Shown one piece after another: positions 6,972 through 9,218 of a stretch of 9,218 nucleotides of DNA. The DNA is from an uncultured Lachnospiraceae bacterium (GTDB taxonomy: Bacteria; Bacillota; Clostridia; Lachnospirales; Lachnospiraceae): assembly GCA_947068385.1 (NCBI GenBank), contig CAMTBF010000114.1, positions 1 to 9,218 of the forward strand, read 5' to 3'. Both the position numbers and the translations under genes were made by a program. Below the pieces are notes generated by a model. That model was not told where the DNA came from, ran no database searches, and worked only from the letters and a program-made list of their open reading frames with translations. Position 1 is the stretch's first letter; each line of letters opens with the position of its first letter.

Positions 6972-8342
6972 ATGAAAGTATTGTGGTTATGTAACATGGC
7001 GCTGCCTGGGGCGGCGCGGGAGCTGGGGATGGAGGCCTCCGTGAAGGAGGGCTGGGTCAGCGGGATGGCCGGGGCCGTGCTGGCGGGCTGCCATGAGAGC
7101 GGCATCCGGCTGTCCGTGGCGTTCCCGCTGCCCGGGCATATGATCGCGCCGGGACAGGAATTCCGCGCCGGGACGGTGGACGTGGAAACCGGCGGGGCCG
7201 GGGAGCGGGCCTCCTTTTCCTATTACGGCTTCCCGGAGGACGTGGGGCACGCGGAAAAATATGACGGGAGGCTGGAACATGTGCTGGAAAAAATCGTCTC
7301 TATAGCAGAGCCGGACATCGTGCACTGCTTCGGCACGGAATTTCCCCACACCCTGGCCATGTGCAGGGCCTTCCCCAGGAAGGACAGGCTGCTGCTGGGC
7401 CTGCAGGGGCTCTGCACGCCGATTGCGGAGCATTACTACGCGGATCTGCCGGAGCGGGCGATCCGCCGGGCGACCCTGCGGGACGTGCTGAAAAGGGACG
7501 GCCTGAGGCGGCAGCGGGAGAAGTTCGCCCTGCGGGGGGCCATGGAGCGGGAGGCCGTGGGCGTGGCGGGGAACGTCACCGGGCGCACCCGCTGGGACAG
7601 GATGTATGCCAAGGACTGGAATCCGAGGGCCCGGTATTTTGAGATGAACGAGAGCCTGCGGCCGGAATTCTACGGGCCGGTGTGGGATCCGGGGGCCTGC
7701 GAGCCCCATTCCATCTTCCTCAGCCAGGGGGACTATCCCCTGAAGGGGCTGCACTATATGCTGCGGGCATTGCGGATCATATTGGCGGAATACCCGGAGG
7801 CGAAGCTGTATGTGGCGGGAAACAGCCTGGTGGCATACGGCACATGGAAGGAGAAGCTGAAGATATCGGGCTACGGGAAATTTCTGCGCGAAATGCTGAC
7901 AGGCCTGGGGCTGGAGGGGCGGGTGTGCTTCCTGGGGAGGCTGGACGCGGGGCAGATGCGGGACAGATACTTGAAGAGCAGCCTGTTCGTCTGCTGCTCC
8001 TCCGTGGAGAATTCCCCCAATTCCCTGGGGGAGGCCATGCTTTTGGGGATGCCCTGCGTCAGCGCGGACGTGGGCGGCGTCTCCAGCATATTTACGGGAG
8101 GGGTGGACGGCATCCTGTACAGGGGGTCTGACCACGGCGGCGCATCCGGGGGCCCGGGGACGGAAGGGGCCGGGGAGCTGGGGGCGGTGTCCGGGCGGCT
8201 GGCGGAGGCGGTGCTTGAAATGTGGCGTGATCTTGCAAAAAGGGACGAATACTGTCGCAATGCCAGGAATCATGCGCTGAAAACCCACGACAGGGATCGA
8301 AATTATCAAAAACTGGTGGAAATATATGAAGAAATCCTGTAA
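6972..8342 (+). CDS. Family 4 glycosyltransferase (GT-B fold)
   Basis: This 456-residue protein starts with a Rossmann strand, MKVLWLCNMALPG, and has GGGGAG (6961-6966) 5 bases before the ATG. The C-terminal half shows the retaining GT4 signature: SIFLSQGDYPLKGLHYMLRAL with K258-G259, AKLYVAGNS, VCFLGRLDAGQM, then the EX7E motif E346-E354 in ENSPNSLGE, followed by MLLGMPCVSADVGGVS. It should add a sugar to the lipid-linked repeat from a nucleotide donor at the cytoplasmic face. Oddity: residues about 385-408, right after the GILY segment, form a Gly/Ala/Ser/Pro-rich insert that I do not associate with this family. The last 25 residues are coded by clearly less G+C-rich DNA that continues into the next gene. 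It overlaps that gene by 17 bases. Confidence 0.92.
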   Translation: MKVLWLCNMALPGAARELGMEASVKEGWVSGMAGAVLAGCHESGIRLSVAFPLPGHMIAPGQEFRAGTVDVETGGAGERASFSYYGFPEDVGHAEKYDGRLEHVLEKIVSIAEPDIVHCFGTEFPHTLAMCRAFPRKDRLLLGLQGLCTPIAEHYYADLPERAIRRATLRDVLKRDGLRRQREKFALRGAMEREAVGVAGNVTGRTRWDRMYAKDWNPRARYFEMNESLRPEFYGPVWDPGACEPHSIFLSQGDYPLKGLHYMLRALRIILAEYPEAKLYVAGNSLVAYGTWKEKLKISGYGKFLREMLTGLGLEGRVCFLGRLDAGQMRDRYLKSSLFVCCSSVENSPNSLGEAMLLGMPCVSADVGGVSSIFTGGVDGILYRGSDHGGASGGPGTEGAGELGAVSGRLAEAVLEMWRDLAKRDEYCRNARNHALKTHDRDRNYQKLVEIYEEIL

Positions 8343-9218
8343 AATAGCCTTTGTATCCAATTACATCAACCACCATCAGATTCCCTTCTGCGACTGCATG
8401 TACCGTCTCCTGGAGGGGGACTTCACCTTCGTGCAGACGGAAAGGATGGACCGGGAGCGGGTGCAGATGGGATGGCACGCCTCCCGGAGGCCGGACTATG
8501 TGCGCTGCTGGTACGAGGAGCCGGAGGCCTGCAGGCGGCTGGTGCTGGACTGCGATGTGGCGCTGTTCGGGGGGACGGACGACGAAAGCTATATAGAACA
8601 AAGGCTCCGGGCCGGGAAGCCGGTGGTGCGCATCAGCGAGCGCCTGTACAAGACGGGGCAGTGGAAGGCCGTCTCCCCCAGAGGGCTGCTGAAAAAGTAC
8701 CATGACCATACCAGGTACCGGAAGGCCCCTGTGTGGCTGCTGTGCGCCGGGGCCTATGTGGCTTCCGACTTCCACATCATCCGGGCCTATCCCGGCAAGA
8801 TGTACTGCTGGGGGTACTTTCCGGAGACCAGGCGGTACGACCTGGATGCGCTGTTCGGCGGGAAAGGATACGGGGAGGAGAAGGTTCCCTACCTGCTCTG
8901 GGCGGCCCGGATGATCGACTGGAAGCATCCGGAGCTGGCGGTGGAGACGGCCAGGGCCCTGCGGGAGAGGGGGCTTCGCTTCCACATGGACATCATCGGG
9001 GACGGAGAGCTGCGGCCCATGGCAGAGGGGCTGGCGAAGGAATACGGGCTGGGGGATCAAGTCTCCTTTCCGGGGTATCAGTCCCCGGAGGCGGTGCGCC
9101 GATATATGGAGCAGGCGGACATCTTCCTCTTCACCAGCGACAGGCAGGAGGGCTGGGGGGCAGTGGCCAATGAGGCCATGAACAGCGGCTGCGCCCTGGT
9201 GGCCGACCATATGATCGG
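8326..9218 (+). CDS. Family 4 glycosyltransferase (GT-B fold), 3'-partial
   Basis: This frame starts at ATG 8326 inside the end of the previous gene and stays open to the right edge, giving 297 residues without a stop. GGTGGA (8315-8320) lies 5 bases upstream. The N-terminus (CKIAFVSNYINHHQIPFCD, residues 5-23) is typical of a clostridial GT4 subfamily. Further elements are VALFGGTDDESYI, VVRISERLYK, WLLCAGAYVASDFHI and MYCWGYFPE. The catalytic-domain part has LLWAARMIDWKHPELAVETA, MDIIGDGELRPMAE, VSFPGYQ, and the EX7E motif E275-E283 in EGWGAVANE. Only about the last 60-80 residues should be missing. It is expected to add one sugar to the repeat unit; donor and linkage are unknown. Relatives as I remember them are about 360-380 residues. 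Confidence 0.88.
   Translation, partial: MKKSCKIAFVSNYINHHQIPFCDCMYRLLEGDFTFVQTERMDRERVQMGWHASRRPDYVRCWYEEPEACRRLVLDCDVALFGGTDDESYIEQRLRAGKPVVRISERLYKTGQWKAVSPRGLLKKYHDHTRYRKAPVWLLCAGAYVASDFHIIRAYPGKMYCWGYFPETRRYDLDALFGGKGYGEEKVPYLLWAARMIDWKHPELAVETARALRERGLRFHMDIIGDGELRPMAEGLAKEYGLGDQVSFPGYQSPEAVRRYMEQADIFLFTSDRQEGWGAVANEAMNSGCALVADHMI

Noticed and set aside
5867..8360. Long open frames on the - strand (for example 5867-7105, 6987-8360 and 8092-9210)
   Set aside because: Their products are rich in Pro, His, Gln, Arg and Gly with no domain motifs. They lie exactly opposite genes with clear conserved motifs, and such mirror frames are expected in G+C-rich coding DNA.
1..9218. CRISPR arrays, tRNA or rRNA genes, insertion sequences, attachment sites, phage or defence genes
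   Set aside because: No repeat-spacer pattern, cloverleaf-like segment, transposase or recombinase motif, or terminal inverted repeat was seen. Essentially the whole window is coding for polysaccharide genes.

Overview
The window is an uninterrupted stretch of an exopolysaccharide or capsule biosynthesis operon. Nine genes lie on the + strand, and the first and last are cut by the window edges. The DNA is G+C-rich (roughly 60-70% by eye). The gene families point to a clostridial Firmicute, most likely a high-GC member of the Lachnospiraceae: an EpsG-type polymerase, a WbaP-like sugar transferase, DUF6077-like membrane proteins and two glycosyltransferase families common in gut clostridia. Heavy use of AGG for arginine argues against Actinobacteria. 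The taxonomic call is inference.

Layout. Bases 1-1499 hold two overlapping membrane-protein genes that together resemble one DUF6077-like polytopic protein: a multi-helix part, then four helices plus an extracytoplasmic tail. Next come a GT2 glycosyltransferase (1539-2297), a polyisoprenyl-phosphate sugar-1-phosphate transferase that starts repeat-unit synthesis (2318-3775), a Wzz/CapA-like chain-length protein with a degenerate kinase-like C-terminus (3777-4895), and a GT2-like transferase (4892-5662). These are followed by an EpsG-type polymerase (5753-6904), a GT4 transferase (6972-8342) and a second GT4 transferase open at the right edge (8326-9218). The last gene has no stop codon inside the window.

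How the genes work together. The sugar transferase would load the first sugar phosphate onto undecaprenyl phosphate. The four glycosyltransferases would extend it in the cytoplasm to an oligosaccharide of perhaps five sugars. EpsG would polymerise flipped repeats outside the membrane, and the Wzz-like protein would set chain length. No Wzx flippase, active tyrosine autokinase or phosphatase is in view; they presumably lie outside.

Spacing is tight (4-nt ATGA overlaps at 657 and 4892, a 17-nt overlap at 8326, a 1-nt gap at 3776), which implies one transcript with coupled translation. The only gaps over 50 bases flank the polymerase gene (5663-5752 and 6905-6971), and both contain potential hairpins without a U-tract. 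I found no promoter, intrinsic terminator, RNA gene, CRISPR array or mobile element, and no gene-free stretch above 300 bases.

This is a recognisable type of system. The parts most worth a second look are the split DUF6077-like pair, the pseudokinase-like C-terminus of the chain-length protein, the hairpins around the polymerase gene, and an abrupt AT-rich patch at the junction of the two GT4 genes.
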